Below are positions 1 to 18,000 of a stretch of DNA of 64,000 nt, one piece after another; position 1 is the first letter of the stretch, and every line of letters begins with the position of its first letter. The notes under the pieces were generated by a model. That model saw only the letters and a list, made by a program, of their open reading frames with translations. It was not told the origin of the DNA and did not search any database. Made by a program: the position numbers and the translations under genes. Source of the stretch: Callorhinus ursinus (Eukaryota; Chordata; Mammalia; Carnivora; Otariidae); NCBI RefSeq assembly GCF_003265705.1, contig NW_020313288.1, positions 3,135,616 to 3,199,615 on the forward strand. The letters are read 5' to 3'.

Positions 1-443
1 ATATGATTTACCTGTAATCATCCTAAGAGTTGCCAAAAACCGTTTTATAATATTCAACAGTCATACATAAAAAAATCTTACCATTGGGAAATAATGGTAA
101 CTAACATGCTTAACCTGATAAGGGAAAACCAATAAAAAATGTTCAAATCAGAACAAGGAATATATAAATGGTATGAAGCCCACTGTTTTCTCCAAAACAA
201 TTAGGTAGAAATCAGGTACGCCCAGCACCTCACTGTTAGTCAACATTATACTGGAGAGCCCATCAGTACCACCAGGAGATAAACAAAGGTAGAATACTAG
301 AAAAGAAACACTTGCCTTTGTGTCTAAATCTAAAAACTATATATACAGGACACCTATGGAACAGAAATGACAGTCACAGAGTAAGATTTTTAATAAGAAT
401 CCAGGATAAAACTTCAGTATAAACCCAACTTCATTACCTAATT

Positions 444-630
444 TTTTAAAAAGATTATTTATTTATTTATTTATTTGACAGAGCACAAGCAGGGGGAGCG
501 GCAGAGGGAGAGGGAGAAGCGAACCCCCCGTTGAGCAAGGAGCCCGATGCAGGACTCGATCCCAGGACCCGGGGATCATGACCTGAGTGGAAGGCAAACG
601 CTTAACCGACTGAGCCACCCAGGCGCCCTT
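444..630 (-). mobile_element. SINEC copy
   Basis: Carnivore tRNA-Lys-derived SINE read in reverse (AAGATTATTTATTT ... CCACCCAGGCGCCC), flanked by TCATTACCTAATT at 431-443 and 631-643. Confidence 0.9.
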
Positions 631-639
631 TCATTACCT

Positions 640-1470
640 AATTAATAGCAACAGCAAGTTGGAAGATATATTTTTAAAAAGGTAATGCATACTATGGTAA
701 AAACCAAATTTCATTAGTATTAAATAAGTAAAATGAAGGCTATGAAAGAACCCAAAAGGAAAAATTTGAAAACATTAAGGGTAATACCCAAAACGAAACA
801 AATGGAAAGAAGGCACACATTCTTGGGGGGGGGGGGACTCACTGTTACTAAGATATCCACCCCCCCAAGACAGACCTAGCGTCTTCAAAAAATTCCATTA
901 AATCCATAAACCAAGTGTGGTTTGGGGGGCGGGGGAGGGGGGGTCCAGACAAATACCAATTTTGCAAACCTAATAGGAAGAATGAATGTCCAAAACCAGG
1001 CACAACGTTCTAAAGAACAAGGCGGAGCCTGCCCACACACAGCAAGGATTTGAAAGCAAAGACACTCCTGCCCTGGTGAGATTCACAGAGGCACCGCCGA
1101 AATGGATGGGTCCAAGTCTATGGGGAGACTTGAATCACAGCGCACAGCCCCCGAAGGGCGCGACAGTGACAACCTGATTTCTAAATGAGAAAGGTGCTTA
1201 TTTATAAGTGAACTTTAGCCAATGTACTGTAGCTTAAAACAAAGTGCATTACAGATAATAGGAAACAGTACTGCCCAGCGTCACAAATTCTCCACGCTGC
1301 CAAGGAAAAGAACAGACTGAGGAATCTCTGTAATTCCCAGCTGACCTCCCACACTTTGGGGAAAGGGATTCGTTTCTCCGAAGCCGCATCGGAAGGGACT
1401 TTTTCTCTATTTCGGGGACATGCTTTTCCCCAGAAGGGCTTTCACGGGTAGGCCCTGGGATTCCGTTTGT
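640..1470. other. No gene seen
   Basis: AT-rich sequence with a G-run at 826-836 and another near 925-942. Short open frames have no recognisable family text. It would be intronic to the ZNF555-like gene if that call is right. Confidence 0.4.
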
Positions 1471-2196
1471 CCCCACTCAAAGGAGCTGACCTGAGAAACT
1501 TACTCCACGCTGGGAGGGATTTACACACGGAACGCAAGACATTTCCTTATTTTTCTGAAATTCACTCCGTTGAAAATAGTTCTTCGCCTTCACGCTCCAT
1601 CTATTAAATGGATTGGACATTTGCTCCAACACTGAGGCTCCGCTAAGTGAATACAGCTTTTCAAGGGGACGCCCTCGGGCGTGTGTCTCCAGGGTCTCGG
1701 GCGGTCGGCAGACAGCGCGGGCCCCCCGCCCCCAGCGCCCCCGAAGTGTCCCCCGAACAAAGGGCGCCGGCCCCGGGGCCCCCGCGCGGTGCGTGCAGGA
1801 GACACCACCAGCCCCCTGGGTGGAGAGCCTAGCGGCAGGACCCGCTTCTCCTCTCCCGCAACACCAGCGTCCAGCCGGACCCCGGCTCCAGGACTGATAA
1901 CCGGAGTCGGGGTGGCCTGGGGCCGAGGGCCTGCCAGGGGGTCCCCCGAGCCCAGGACCCCTGCAGGTCTCCCCACACTCCTCGCCCGCCGCCCACCCAA
2001 TCCACCCCGAGGCTGTCCTCGGGGAGGAGCCGACCCAGGACTGAGAGTCCCGGAGCCCTCGGCCGAGGGCGGAGACTCGGGTCGGGACCCCCCGGGGGCG
2101 GGGACCCCCCCACCCCGGGCCCGCGGCCGCAGGAAGCCGGTTCCGGCCGGTTGGAACCAGCGCCTCCCGGTCTCGACCCGGGCCGCGCGCACTCAC

Positions 2197-2290
2197 CATC
2201 TCGCGGCCCGGCTCCGAGCTTCCGGGCGTCCTCCCCGCGGGCCCGGGGGCCGGGCAGGTGAGAGCAGCGCGCACCGCACACCTGGGGCCG
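2197..2290 (-). CDS. ZNF555: First exon of a KRAB-ZNF gene, probably ZNF555 (partial gene)
   Basis: The minus strand reads CCGCGAG-ATG|gtgagtgcgc, so the exon ends exactly after the initiator codon at 2199-2197. Many KRAB-ZNF genes have this layout, with the KRAB A box opening the next exon (human ZNF555 begins M then DSVVFEDV). That exon and the finger exon would lie left of position 1; none was found in 1-2190. Identity rests on synteny (ZNF555 follows ZNF554 in human) and promoter type. The 5' end of the exon is a guess. Confidence 0.55.
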
Positions 2291-2370
2291 CGCGGGGGAG
2301 GTGTGCTGGAGCGCCCGGGCCGGCCCAGAGCCACGTCCACGCGGCCGCGAGCGCGCCCGCCCCCGCGCCT

Positions 2371-2560
2371 GATTGGACGGCGCTCGGGGACCTCCCTCTC
2401 CCAGGGCCTCCGATTGGATACTTTTCCGAGACCCACCTCTGGTGCCCCTGACTGGGCAGGGCTCGGGACCCACCTCCTTGATTGGCTAGCTCTCCGGGCC
2501 CCACCCAGGAGTCCCTGATTGTTCTCCGAGAATCGCCCCTGTCGTTCCGATTGGACGGTT
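2371..2560 (-). promoter_or_regulatory. Array of CCAAT boxes in degenerate tandem units
   Basis: ATTGG (CCAAT on the minus strand) at 2372, 2413, 2481 and 2550, with decayed forms ACTGG at 2451 and ATTGT at 2518. The spacing is 30-41 bp. Each is followed by similar CTCGGGACCCACCT-like text. This suggests a short tandem duplication that multiplied an NF-Y site just upstream of the first exon. Confidence 0.6.
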
Positions 2561-3293
2561 CTCCATGGCCACGCCTCTGCGCCTGAGTGACAGGCCGTCC
2601 GGACACACGTGGCTGACCCGTCCGCTCCGGACGCGCGCGCCGAGCGGAACCTCCTCCCGGCGCGGCGGCGGCTCTGGCGGCTGCCCGGCAGCTCGGCGTT
2701 CCGCCCGCGTTCTTCTGCTGGGCCGGGAAGGCTGACTCAGTGCCCCCGCGGAGCGCCCCTTGTTGGAGCCGGGACAGGAGCCGACTGGGCCGGAAGGTCT
2801 GGGGTCGAGGTCACCGTGGACCTGTGCTCTTTGTTTAAGAACAAAGACACTCCACAGTGACGTCACCGCGTGGGAGGCCCAGGGAGCTCGGGTTTCACGG
2901 GTGACCTTTGACACCGGGAGCCCCGCCCTTGCCACCCCACCCCCCCCGCTGGAGGTCGGCAAACCGGGTCCCTGGGTCCCGGGCAGCCCTTAAAATCTGC
3001 AGGTGCAAGTTCTACGCTGCTAGTAAATTTATTTCCAGTCAGGGTTTTGATGCGTCCCCAGTGAATTTTTCAATATAAAATGCTGTGATGTCCCTAAGGT
3101 AACGGAATTCCTATGTTAACTGAAAACAAAATTGTTTGTGTAACGCCTTGGGATGGACTTGAAAACCTTTAATAGATGGGGCTAAACAGCCAAGGCATCT
3201 CATACGCCTGCTCACCTCAGACAGCACCCTAGGTTGAGACTAACTGGACGTCCAAAGTCCGGTATCACTTGTTTGATTTACAAACAGAATTTT

Positions 3294-3632
3294 TAAAAAA
3301 AGATTTATTTACTGGGGCGTCTTAACGCGGCTGGGGTCCTGATCCCAGAGTCAGCATTCGGCTTCTTGCTCTGCGGGGAGCCTGCTTCTCCCTCTCCCTC
3401 TAACTGCTGCTCCACCTGCTTGTGCTCTCTCTCTGTCAAATAAAATCTTAAAAAATAAAATAAAATAAATTTATTTATTTTGAGGGGGGAGGGGCAGAGG
3501 GAGAGAATATTCAAGCCGACTGCCACTGAGGGCACAGCTGGCCCCGGTGCTCCATCTCAGGACCCTGAGATCATGACCTGAGCCAAAACCAAGGGTCAGG
3601 CACTTAACCAACTGAGGCACCCAGGCGCCCCT
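3294..3632. mobile_element. Two SINEC copies, tail to tail
   Basis: A shortened plus-strand copy (about 3314-3460) sits against the tail of a minus-strand copy (about 3460-3632). The left A/T tail belonging to the second lies at 3294-3313. Confidence 0.75.
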
Positions 3633-3821
3633 GGAGTCCTAAACTATTAAAAATAAAGTATGATTATATACTTTTTTTGCCTAATATGGATTAATAGCGA
3701 ATACCAAGTTTCAATAAACCGTGAGATGTAGAAGTCTGCCTTAGGACTGGGTCCTGGCTTAGTCTGCTTGCCATGTGTTCAGATAAATATCCTATAAGCA
3801 TCACTAGTAAAGGACATGTCA

Positions 3822-3998
3822 GGGGCGCCTGGGTGGCTCAGTTGGTTAAGCATCTGCCTTCAGCTCAGGTCATGATCCCAGGGTCCTTGGACAGAGCCCC
3901 GCATCGGGCTCCCTGCTCCGCGGGACCCTCTGCCTTTGCCTGCCACTCCCCCTGCTTGTGCTGTCAAATAAATAAATAAAATCTTAAAAAAAATAATA
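3822..3998 (+). mobile_element. SINEC copy
   Basis: Full-length with A-rich tail, flanked by AGGACATGTCA at 3811 and 4000. Confidence 0.9.
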
Positions 3999-4359
3999 GA
4001 GGACATGTCATCTCATTTATCAAGGTGAAAAATGAGACTGGTCTGTAAAGTCTCCGCAAAACATTCACGGCAACCAGAGAAAGGTAAAACTGTAGTAACC
4101 TGAGGGAAAAGAAGTGTGAGTCAAGGTATTTAGGATGTGATTCACATATGGAGGTAACAAAGACAGTCTCAAACGTGCAAGCAGTGACAGGGATCTCCCT
4201 CCTGCAGCCTCCATCCTCGCAGCAACCTCTTCAGGTAGCAGTTTCTAGCACTGGGGGAGTCTACACAGCAGACGTGGTTTGCAGCATTTCCACCCCACTT
4301 CAACCCCAGGTCATAAAGCAAAGTAGGAAAGGTGTGGCCAGCAGCACAACAGCATGCTA

Positions 4360-4790
4360 ACGGTGCACACGCCCTAATCACCGGAACCGGAATATGTCAT
4401 CTCATGTGGCAAAAGGGACTTTGCGGAGGTGATTAAGGTCCCGAGGTGGGGGTGACCCTGGGTTCCCGGGGGCCCGGCATCCTCACGAGGCCCTCAGGAG
4501 GGGGAGGCAGAGGGTGGGAGTCCCAGAGATGGGCAGACCCTGCGCTGCTGGCGGTGAGGATGGAGGGGGGGGTGGGGCCAAGGAATTTGGGTGGCCTCTA
4601 GAAACCAGAAAAGGTAAGGGAACAGATTCTCTCTTAGGCTCTCCAAAAAGAACACAGCTTCGCCAACCCTTTGGTTTTAGACTTCCGACCTCCAGAACTG
4701 TTGTGAGAAATTGGTTGTTTTAAGTCACTAAATGTGCGCTGATTTGTTACAGCAGTGACAGGAAGCTCACATAGTGGGTCTGAAGCAGAG
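4360..4790 (+). mobile_element. ERVL-MaLR solo LTR relic (MLT1-like)
   Basis: GTGGCAAAAGGGACTTTGCG and GACCTCCAGAACTGTTGTGA are typical of the MLT1 family LTRs. No coding part was seen. Confidence 0.6.
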
Positions 4791-4968
4791 GAAAGCGGCT
4801 CCGGTCGCGGCACATAGAAGGCCTCTTCCCAATCTCATTTTTCCTGAGACAATTCTCAACTTTCCAGGTGCTCCTTCAACCTAATCCTGCTCCTACAACC
4901 GTCCCTCTTGGAGTGATCTGACAGTTTTTCAGAGAACAGCGACTTTGTGTTTGAAATGTAGCACTTTT

Positions 4969-5152
4969 TTTTTTTCCAAGATTTTATTTATTTGTCAGAG
5001 AGACAGAGCACGCACAAGCAGGGGGAGTGGCAGAGGGAGAAGGAGGCTCCCCAGTGAGCAGGGAGCCCGACGTGAGGCTCGATCCCAGGACTCTAGGATC
5101 GTGATCTGAGCTGAAGGCAGCCGCTTAATGAACTGAGCCACCCAGGCGTCCC
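4969..5152 (-). mobile_element. SINEC copy
   Basis: Reverse copy flanked by TGAAATGTAGCACTTTT on both sides. Confidence 0.9.
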
Positions 5153-6639
5153 TGAAATGTAGCACTTTTTAGATGATATTCTGATGAGAAATTTTACCCA
5201 TAGGCATCCATTTGTGCCACGTTAGGAGGGCTGGTTTTTTGCACTCCTCCTAAGAGCATGGATTAACGAGAATCACAACACACTTTAAAACTGTTATGCA
5301 GCATTTCAACCGTACAGAACATGCAGTAACTTTCTGAACACTCATGTATCTACTGCTAAGCTGTATTAAATCCTATCAGTTTACCATACTCCATCAGATT
5401 TCTTGAAAGAAAGAAAACATTACAGATAGAATTGAAATACCCTGTGTATCACCTCCAGGATCCCCAAATCCCTTCCACCTCCTCCCAGAGGAAACCACAG
5501 TCACAAATTTGGTGTTTATTATTGCCATGACATACATTTGAATCCAAACACTATATATAACATTATTTTCTCTACTTTCAAAAAATTTTTAAAGTGCATT
5601 ATATATTATACACACTCTGCAACTTGACCTTTTTATCCTACAAAGGCTGCTTAATACTGGTAAGTCACAATACAGGTTTCACTGTAATGTTTAATGTAAT
5701 AAAATAAAATACTAAAAGACACCGAAGCAGGAAATACACCTTCCAAATTACCAGAAAAGAAACACATTCCACCAATACCATCAATAGAGAAGTCAGAAAA
5801 TAAAAGAAGCTTCAAAAGTAAGTGACATAAAGTACATTAGAATTAAAGCCAACAACATTTATCACAGCAATAATTGGCATAAATGTGTCCTTTAAAAACA
5901 AATAGATTTTCTGCTTTGAATCCTAAAACAAAAACCAACTATGTACTAAAAATGAGAGACACAGGGAACTTAAAAAGCTGAACTTCAAAGGAGGTGAAAA
6001 ATTATACCAAAAATAAACAAATTTGTTTTGTTGAAAAAGCAGAGGTGGTACTCTTAATTAAAGCAGACAAAGAGAGTCACTTCAAAATGATAAAGGGCAT
6101 AATTCACAATGAAGACCTGTCACGAATTATTTACACCAAATAAAAAAATAAAAAACCAAAACAACAGAAAAAGAAGTGAAAACAACAGAAAATACAGAGG
6201 GGAAGTAAGCAAAAGAGCAGTAGGAAACTGTAACTTAATCCTTTTGAGCTAATTATCTTTGAATCAACGATCTAAGTACAGTTAAGGACCAGCTATGGTT
6301 CCCAAAGTGTAACTGAAAGAGAAGGAGCATCCGTGAAATCGCCCGGCGTGCTTATTAAAAATGCACATTACTGAGCACCAACTCTCACTTGTCAAATCTC
6401 AATCTCCTGACACGAAATTTGAGAGCCAATGATTAGTAAGATTGATTTAACAGACAAGCCAGATTCCAAAGCATAAAAACAGAGAATACAGCTTCTCCTC
6501 GATATCTAGAGAACACCTCTAAAACTCGATCACACATCACACAGGGAAACTCAACATGTCTCAATGATTCAAGACAGTAGACACATTCTCAGAACACAGC
6601 AAAATGAAAGCAGAAACTGATTAAAGATGATGGAATCTA

Positions 6640-6835
6640 CAGAAAGCCTGCAGAAAACATCATACTCTATGGTGAAAGACTGAATGCAATCTGGAACAAA
6701 GCAAGGAGGTCTGTTCTCAACAGACCTACAATCTGGAACAAAGCAAGGAGGTCTGTTCTCAACACTCCTGTTCAGCACTGTACTGAAGGATTGAGCCAGT
6801 GCAATCAGACAAGAAAAATAATTTGTTTTTAAAGA
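6640..6835 (+). mobile_element. L1 ORF2 fragment with a 42-bp tandem duplication
   Basis: ORF2-like text (ATCATACTCTATGGTGAAAG, GCAATCAGACAAGAAAAATA). The 36-nt stretch at 6687-6722 is repeated at 6729-6764, giving a 42-bp period. Flanking 5690-6640 may be more of the same element but is too diverged to be sure. Confidence 0.65.
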
Positions 6836-6933
6836 GAGGGAGAAGGGTATTTAAACACCCGAAAGTTTAAAAAATATATATACTCTCTCTCAAAATACTT
6901 TTGAGTCAGAGAAATCAAAACAAACATTGTAGT

Positions 6934-7031
6934 TATTTTTTTAAGTAGGCTCCATGCCCAACGTGGGGCTTGAACTCACGACCCTGAGATCAGGAGTCAC
7001 ACGCTCTACCGACAAGCCAGCCAGACACCCT
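6934..7031 (-). mobile_element. Old SINEC copy, short form
   Basis: AAGTAGGCTCCATGCCCAAC and CTTGAACTCACGACCCTGAG, the older subtype. Confidence 0.75.
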
Positions 7032-7684
7032 TGTAAATATATATATATTTTTTTAAATATGTGAAAACAAAGCTAAACTGAAGGTCTCCTCTGGTTAAAT
7101 CCCTACCTTGGAGGCTCCAGTGACTCACATCTCAAATCAAATATCAGGTTCTCAGAAAGGCCCTGAGGTTGGTCCCTCTCATATTATCTATCACAGCAGC
7201 ATCCTTAGTTTAAGTCCCCAAGAGCACTACCAAAATCTGTAATTATTTAATTAAAGTATGTAGTTAGCTGTTTAATGTCTATCCCAGCCCCTCACTCCAT
7301 CATGGGTCTGGCTACACAATGAACCAGGCTCCCTGCGAAATGAAAAACAGTGCATCCGTGACACCCCTATGTCAGCTAGTCCTCAGAATGGGATGAAAGC
7401 TACAGACACTGCCCCAGATAACACATCATGCCCCAGCACATATTCTGCATCCAACTCAAGATTGTTCACAGAGCCCTTCAAGGAACATCCATCAGCCCAG
7501 CTAAGGTCTACACGGACTCCAGATGAGGTATCTCTACTTTGGAGAAAGGCAACAACACCGATGTGATCAGGTGCCACTTAGTTGAAAGATCTGACAGGCA
7601 ACCATCCTCATCAGCTCCAGAGAGAGGGAAAGATTCAGATGAAAGTCAGATGGCTTCCAAGGAGAATTTAGAAAACACAGCTCC

Positions 7685-7890
7685 CCTTGAACAGGTTGTT
7701 CAAGTTCAAATCCTGGCTCTGCCACTTTCTAGTCGTCTGACTTTGGACAAGTTACCTTATTTCTGTTTCCCCTTCTGTCATACAGAGATGCGAACAGCTA
7801 CCATCTCATGGGGTTGTTCCGATTAAACGAGGAACTGCATATAAGAGCCAGAGTGATGCTGGAAATAGAGCAAGCAACCAGTAAATGTTG
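7685..7890 (+). mobile_element. MIR SINE
   Basis: CAAATCCTGGCTCTGCCACT, GGACAAGTTACC and CAACCAGTAAATGTTG follow the MIR consensus order. Confidence 0.75.
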
Positions 7891-8553
7891 ACGTTGATGG
7901 TGATGATGCACATCAGAGCTCGTGGTCTCTGCTCTGCCAAGTCCACCTCACAGATGGGACTTCTCCCAGGCCATCAAAGGCTGCTTCGCTGACCTACTGC
8001 ATTGTATCCTTCCCATCATGGCGTCCACAGTCCACCCTGACTGTCCAAAGAAACTGGATATATCCCTTGGCATTGTCCGATTTCTACTGATTACCAATAC
8101 AAAATGGCAAATACCAAAGAAAATAGCAAATTGTTTGGCAATACCAAACAAAATGGCAAAAGGCAGACAATCACACATAATCAGAAAACTCTGACAAATA
8201 AACTCCGTTCATTCCTCCACCTCTCTGTCCGGCCTTTGTCCACTTATGTACATATTTTGGCTTCACTGGATAGAATCACACATACTATTTTGCACTCTTT
8301 ATTTTCCACTTTGCATCCAAAGCTCCTTCTGTGTTAGCATACATTCTGCATTGCCATAGCAGGGCAAGAAACAAGTTAGGACCTAGCTAAGTGACCAACA
8401 GGGGCAGAATGACTATGTAAAATATTGAAACCGATTATTGAAACAATAATACTGAATTTTCAAACAAAAGGTTGAAACAGAATACCTTTTGTTTCAACAA
8501 CTAAATTAATGTGACAATTCTTAGCAAAATCCCACTGCATGTTAGTGTTCACA

Positions 8554-8559
8554 TTTATT
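8554..8559 (-). terminator. ZNF554: Candidate ZNF554 poly(A) signal AATAAA
   Basis: AATAAA on the minus strand about 210 nt past the stop codon. Another copy lies near 8300-8305. Which is used cannot be told from sequence alone. Confidence 0.35.
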
Positions 8560-8767
8560 AATCTCTTCCAAAAGGACAGGCATTGGGCATAGCTCAATGG
8601 CAATTCTCCCCATTAAAAAGGTCCCTTCTCAGATCTGGACCTCAGTGTTTTTCTTCAAGAATGTGGCATACACCTACTTCTTTTCAAATAGTACATCAGA
8701 AGGGCAAAACCTATCCACACTTAAGTAGTAGAGTGCTAAAAGTCACTTTGCAGAGCAGCAATAATAT

Positions 8768-14606
<5,839 letters not shown>

Positions 14607-14869
14607 TCTCTTCTCTTGGGAGCAGTTTCCAAGGCAGGCAGAGCTGTGGGAGAAGGGACCGTGAAGCCCAGGCCCAGACCTGTCCCCAGTCCCCAAATCC
14701 TGGACCCGGAGACCTCTGCAACCAATCCAGGTGTCCCCCCAACAGTGTGGTCAACAGAAGCCAGGACAGAGGCCATGGGCCTTAACGGCTACTTAACCCA
14801 GGCTCAGACGGAGAGACTGAAGGTCTCAGAAGCTTATGGAACGCACCCACTCCGTTGCAAAGCAGTCTG

Positions 14870-15290
14870 TGTGAATGTCCTGGGGCCACTGAAACAGACG
14901 ACCACAAGCTGGGAGGCTTAAGACCACAGAGACTTACTCTCTCACATTCTGGAGGCCACAAGTCAGATCAAGGTCTCAGGTCCGCACCCCCCTCCAGCGG
15001 CTTCAGAAGAGGGTCCTTCCTGCCTCTTCCAGGTTCTGGGCACTCCAGCTGGCCCTGGGCGCGTGGCCACGTCCCTCCAGTCTCTGCCTCCATGGTCACA
15101 TGGCTGTCTCCCGAATCTGTGTCTCTCTTCTTATGAGGACACCAAGTCATTGGATTAGGCCCGCCTACTCCAATATGACCTCGCCTTCACTAACACCATC
15201 TGCAAAGATCCTATTTCCAAATAAGCTCACATTCTAAGGTTCCGGGTGGACATGAATTTTGTGGGGAACACCATTCAACCTAGTGGGACC
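14870..15290 (-). mobile_element. ERVL-MaLR solo LTR relic (MLT1A-like), antisense
   Basis: GCCACTGAAACAGACGACCA, CTGGAGGCCACAAGTCAGAT and TTCTTATGAGGACACCAAGT follow the reverse complement of MLT1A. ZNF554 intron 1. Confidence 0.65.
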
Positions 15291-17469
15291 ACCCAGGCTC
15301 AAACTCTGGAAGGCTCAGTTCAGAGCCCACAGGCGTCCCCACCCTGGGCATGTCTCAGATTCATGTCTGCCTTCCCACAGCCCAGCTGGCTTCCTGGACT
15401 CATTCCCTGACCCAACTTTAGTTGGGCCACTCTGAACCCTCCTTTCAGCCAGGCCTTGACCTCTGAGCTTCTGAGTTTAGTTCTGCATTACCCAGTTTTA
15501 GCAAGAGCCCCTGCCCTGTGTCTGATCCCCCAGAGAGCTGGCCGGTCCCCCCATCCCCCGGCCAGGTGGCGTGGGGATCACCCAGCCTGCCTGCAGCAGC
15601 AGCCCCATCAGCTCTGTTTAGCCAGAGTCCCCCTGATGTGCCCTCTTGGCAAGTGCCCGTCCACTGACCCCCTCCTGCTCCATTGCCACATACCCCGGCT
15701 TGTCCACGCTGCATCAGGGATGGAGCCCCGGTCCACTGGGAGGTCTCTCCCCACTGCCACAGGGCTACTGTGGCACGCTAACGAGTATCTGGCTCTGGCC
15801 CTCAGTGACGGCACCCTGAAGCAGTCCCCACTCTGTCCCCACTCACCACAGGTGAGTGACCTGCCCACTCTGGGTGCTGTCATCCATGTGTAAACTCTAA
15901 ACTCTCACGCAGACTCACGAGGAATGAATGGACACTTGTGATGGGCTTGATCTGGATTCCTGGATGAAAACTTCAAAAAAATCACTGCCCCCCCCCACAT
16001 TAACAGAAAATCACCACAGGAACACCCCAGTAATCATACTTGCAGACAAGACCCACCGATGCACACAATTCGTTACTGGGGAGACTCCAAGGAGAGGCGG
16101 GACATTGGTCATGCCTCCAAAATATGCTAATTAGCACCCTGGTTTTAACACATCTGTAAACCCTTCCATGTTTCTCCTCCAGGAGGTGGAGCTTCGCCTC
16201 CCCAGACCCCTGCTTTCCATGTGGGTTGACTCAGTGACTTGCTTCCAATAAACACAGCAGATCAAGGGAGACACGGCAACCTTATTCCCGGAGAAACCTG
16301 TCAGACCCCACCCGAGCCAGGTGATCAAGGCTGGAGTCACCGGCGCCGAGGACTGGACGGCAGATATCCCCTGATGTGACATGACACCACTGGGGTACCC
16401 TCCCCCAAAACCATAACCCCAGTGTAATCGTGAGGAAACATCAGACAAACTCAACCCATGGGACCTTCTACAAACACCTGGCCAGTGCTCTTCAAAAGCA
16501 CCAAGGTCATGAAAGACAAGGAAAGTGTGAGAAACAGTCACAGACTGGAGGGGCCCAAGAAGAAAGGCAAGGTGACAAAATGTCCCGCAGGACCCTGGAT
16601 GGGTTTCCTGGGCCAGAAGGGAGATGGAGTGGGAAATCTGGGGAAATCTGAAAAAGCCTGCCATGTAGTTTAATAGAACAGAACCAGCGTTAATCTCTTG
16701 GTTGGTTGATGCTTTTTTTTTTTTCTTTTTTAGTGTGTGGTAAGAACACCCAACATGAGATTTATCCTCATGACCCATTTTAGGTGCATGATGCCCTATC
16801 GCTGACTCATCCTGCTGAACCGAGACCTGATACCGCCCACCCCCTCCCGTCCATGCTCCGGGTCGCATCTTCGTTGCGATCAACGCCCCACAGTAGGTGT
16901 CGATGACATGAGGAGAAGCATTCCCAGTAAGGGGTAAGGCGGTGTTAACCCTGGGGTACTGCAAATCGGTTCTTGGGGTGGGGAGGGGAGGTCAGAAGAA
17001 GTGCTCTTTTTATGTATAAGGCACAGATGCGTGTTCAGTACAAAGGTGGATACACGCACACCTATACATAATGCACTGTTTGGTATCGAAGATCTGTGAC
17101 AATGCCGCATCCAGCAAGTCTGCGGGGCCATTCCTCCCACGGCGTTTGCTCACTTCGTGTTTCTGTGCCACAGCAAATCTCACGAGCTTATTACTGTGGT
17201 TGTTATGGAGATCAGTGGTCAGTGATGATGCCTTGCAGAAAGCTCAGATGACGGTTTGCATTTATTAGCAAGAAGGTATTTTTAAATTAAGGCACGTACA
17301 TGATATTTTTAGACATCACGCTACCGCACACCTAATGGACTCCAGGACGGTGTAAACATAACTTTTATGAACCCTGGGAAACCCGAAATGCACACAACTC
17401 GCTTTACTGTCGGTGATCTGGAACCGAACCTGCAGTATCTCCAATGTAAGTCTGTGTACATGTAACTTT

Positions 17470-18000
17470 TGTTACGGGCTAAACGGTGTCCCCTCCAAAT
17501 TCATACCTTCAAGTCCCAACCACAGGACCTCAGAAGGTGACTGTATTTCAAGATAGGGCTCTTAAAGAGGTAATTAAGTCAAAATGAGGTCATTAGGAAT
17601 GGGCCCTGGTCCCATAAAACCCGTGTCCTTATAAGAAGAGAGGACTGGGTTGGGGGGGGCCTGGGTGGCTCAGTAGTTAAGCATCTGCCTTCGGCTCAGG
17701 TCATGATCCCGGGGTCCTGGGATTGAGCCCCACATGGGGCTCCCTGCTCAGCGGGAAGCCTGCTTGTCCCCCTCCTTCCTGCTGGTGCTCTTTCTCACTC
17801 TCTCTGTGTCTCTCAAATAAATAAATAAAAAATAAGAAAAGAAGAGAGCATTGGGATACAGACACACACAGAGAAGACCATGTGAGGGCGCAGAGAGGAG
17901 ACAGCTGTCTACCGCCAAGGAGAGAGGCTTCAGAACGAAATCAACCCTGTCGACACCTCGATCTCAGGCCACCGGTTCCAGGTCTGGGAGAGAACCGAGC
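17470..18000 (+). mobile_element. ERVL-MaLR solo LTR (MLT1A-like) with SINE inserted
   Basis: TGTTACGGGCTAAACGGTGT start, CAGAAGGTGACTGTATTTCA, then after the SINE at 17655-17840 GACCATGTGAGGGCGCAGAG and CCCTGTCGACACCTCGATCT. Confidence 0.7.
17655..17840 (+). mobile_element. SINEC copy inside an MLT1A-like LTR
   Basis: Interrupts the LTR between AAGAAGAGAGGACTGGG and AAGAAGAGAGCATTGGG, the likely target duplication. Confidence 0.9.

Larger units (their letters stand above)
1640..2960 (-). promoter_or_regulatory. CpG island and promoter of the ZNF555-like gene
   Basis: Very CpG-rich, centred on the ATG-ending exon. Inverted CCAAT boxes repeat at 2371-2554. A full cAMP-response palindrome TGACGTCA sits at 2858-2865 and a TGACTCA AP-1 site near 2731. 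The long open frames here on both strands are GC-driven and are not called as genes. Confidence 0.7.

Noticed and set aside
444..630. Regularly recurring near-identical blocks as a CRISPR-like array
   Set aside because: The repeats are dispersed SINEs on both strands with target-site duplications and A-rich tails.
1477..2473. Long overlapping open frames (up to 319 codons) on both strands of the CpG island
   Set aside because: Arg/Pro/Gly-rich translations with no domain text. Stop-poor frames are expected at this GC content, and one merely reads through the donor after the real ATG exon.
16131..16964. 277-codon minus-strand open frame
   Set aside because: Crosses an old L1 fragment and a T-run, with no recognisable domain. 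Judged chance.
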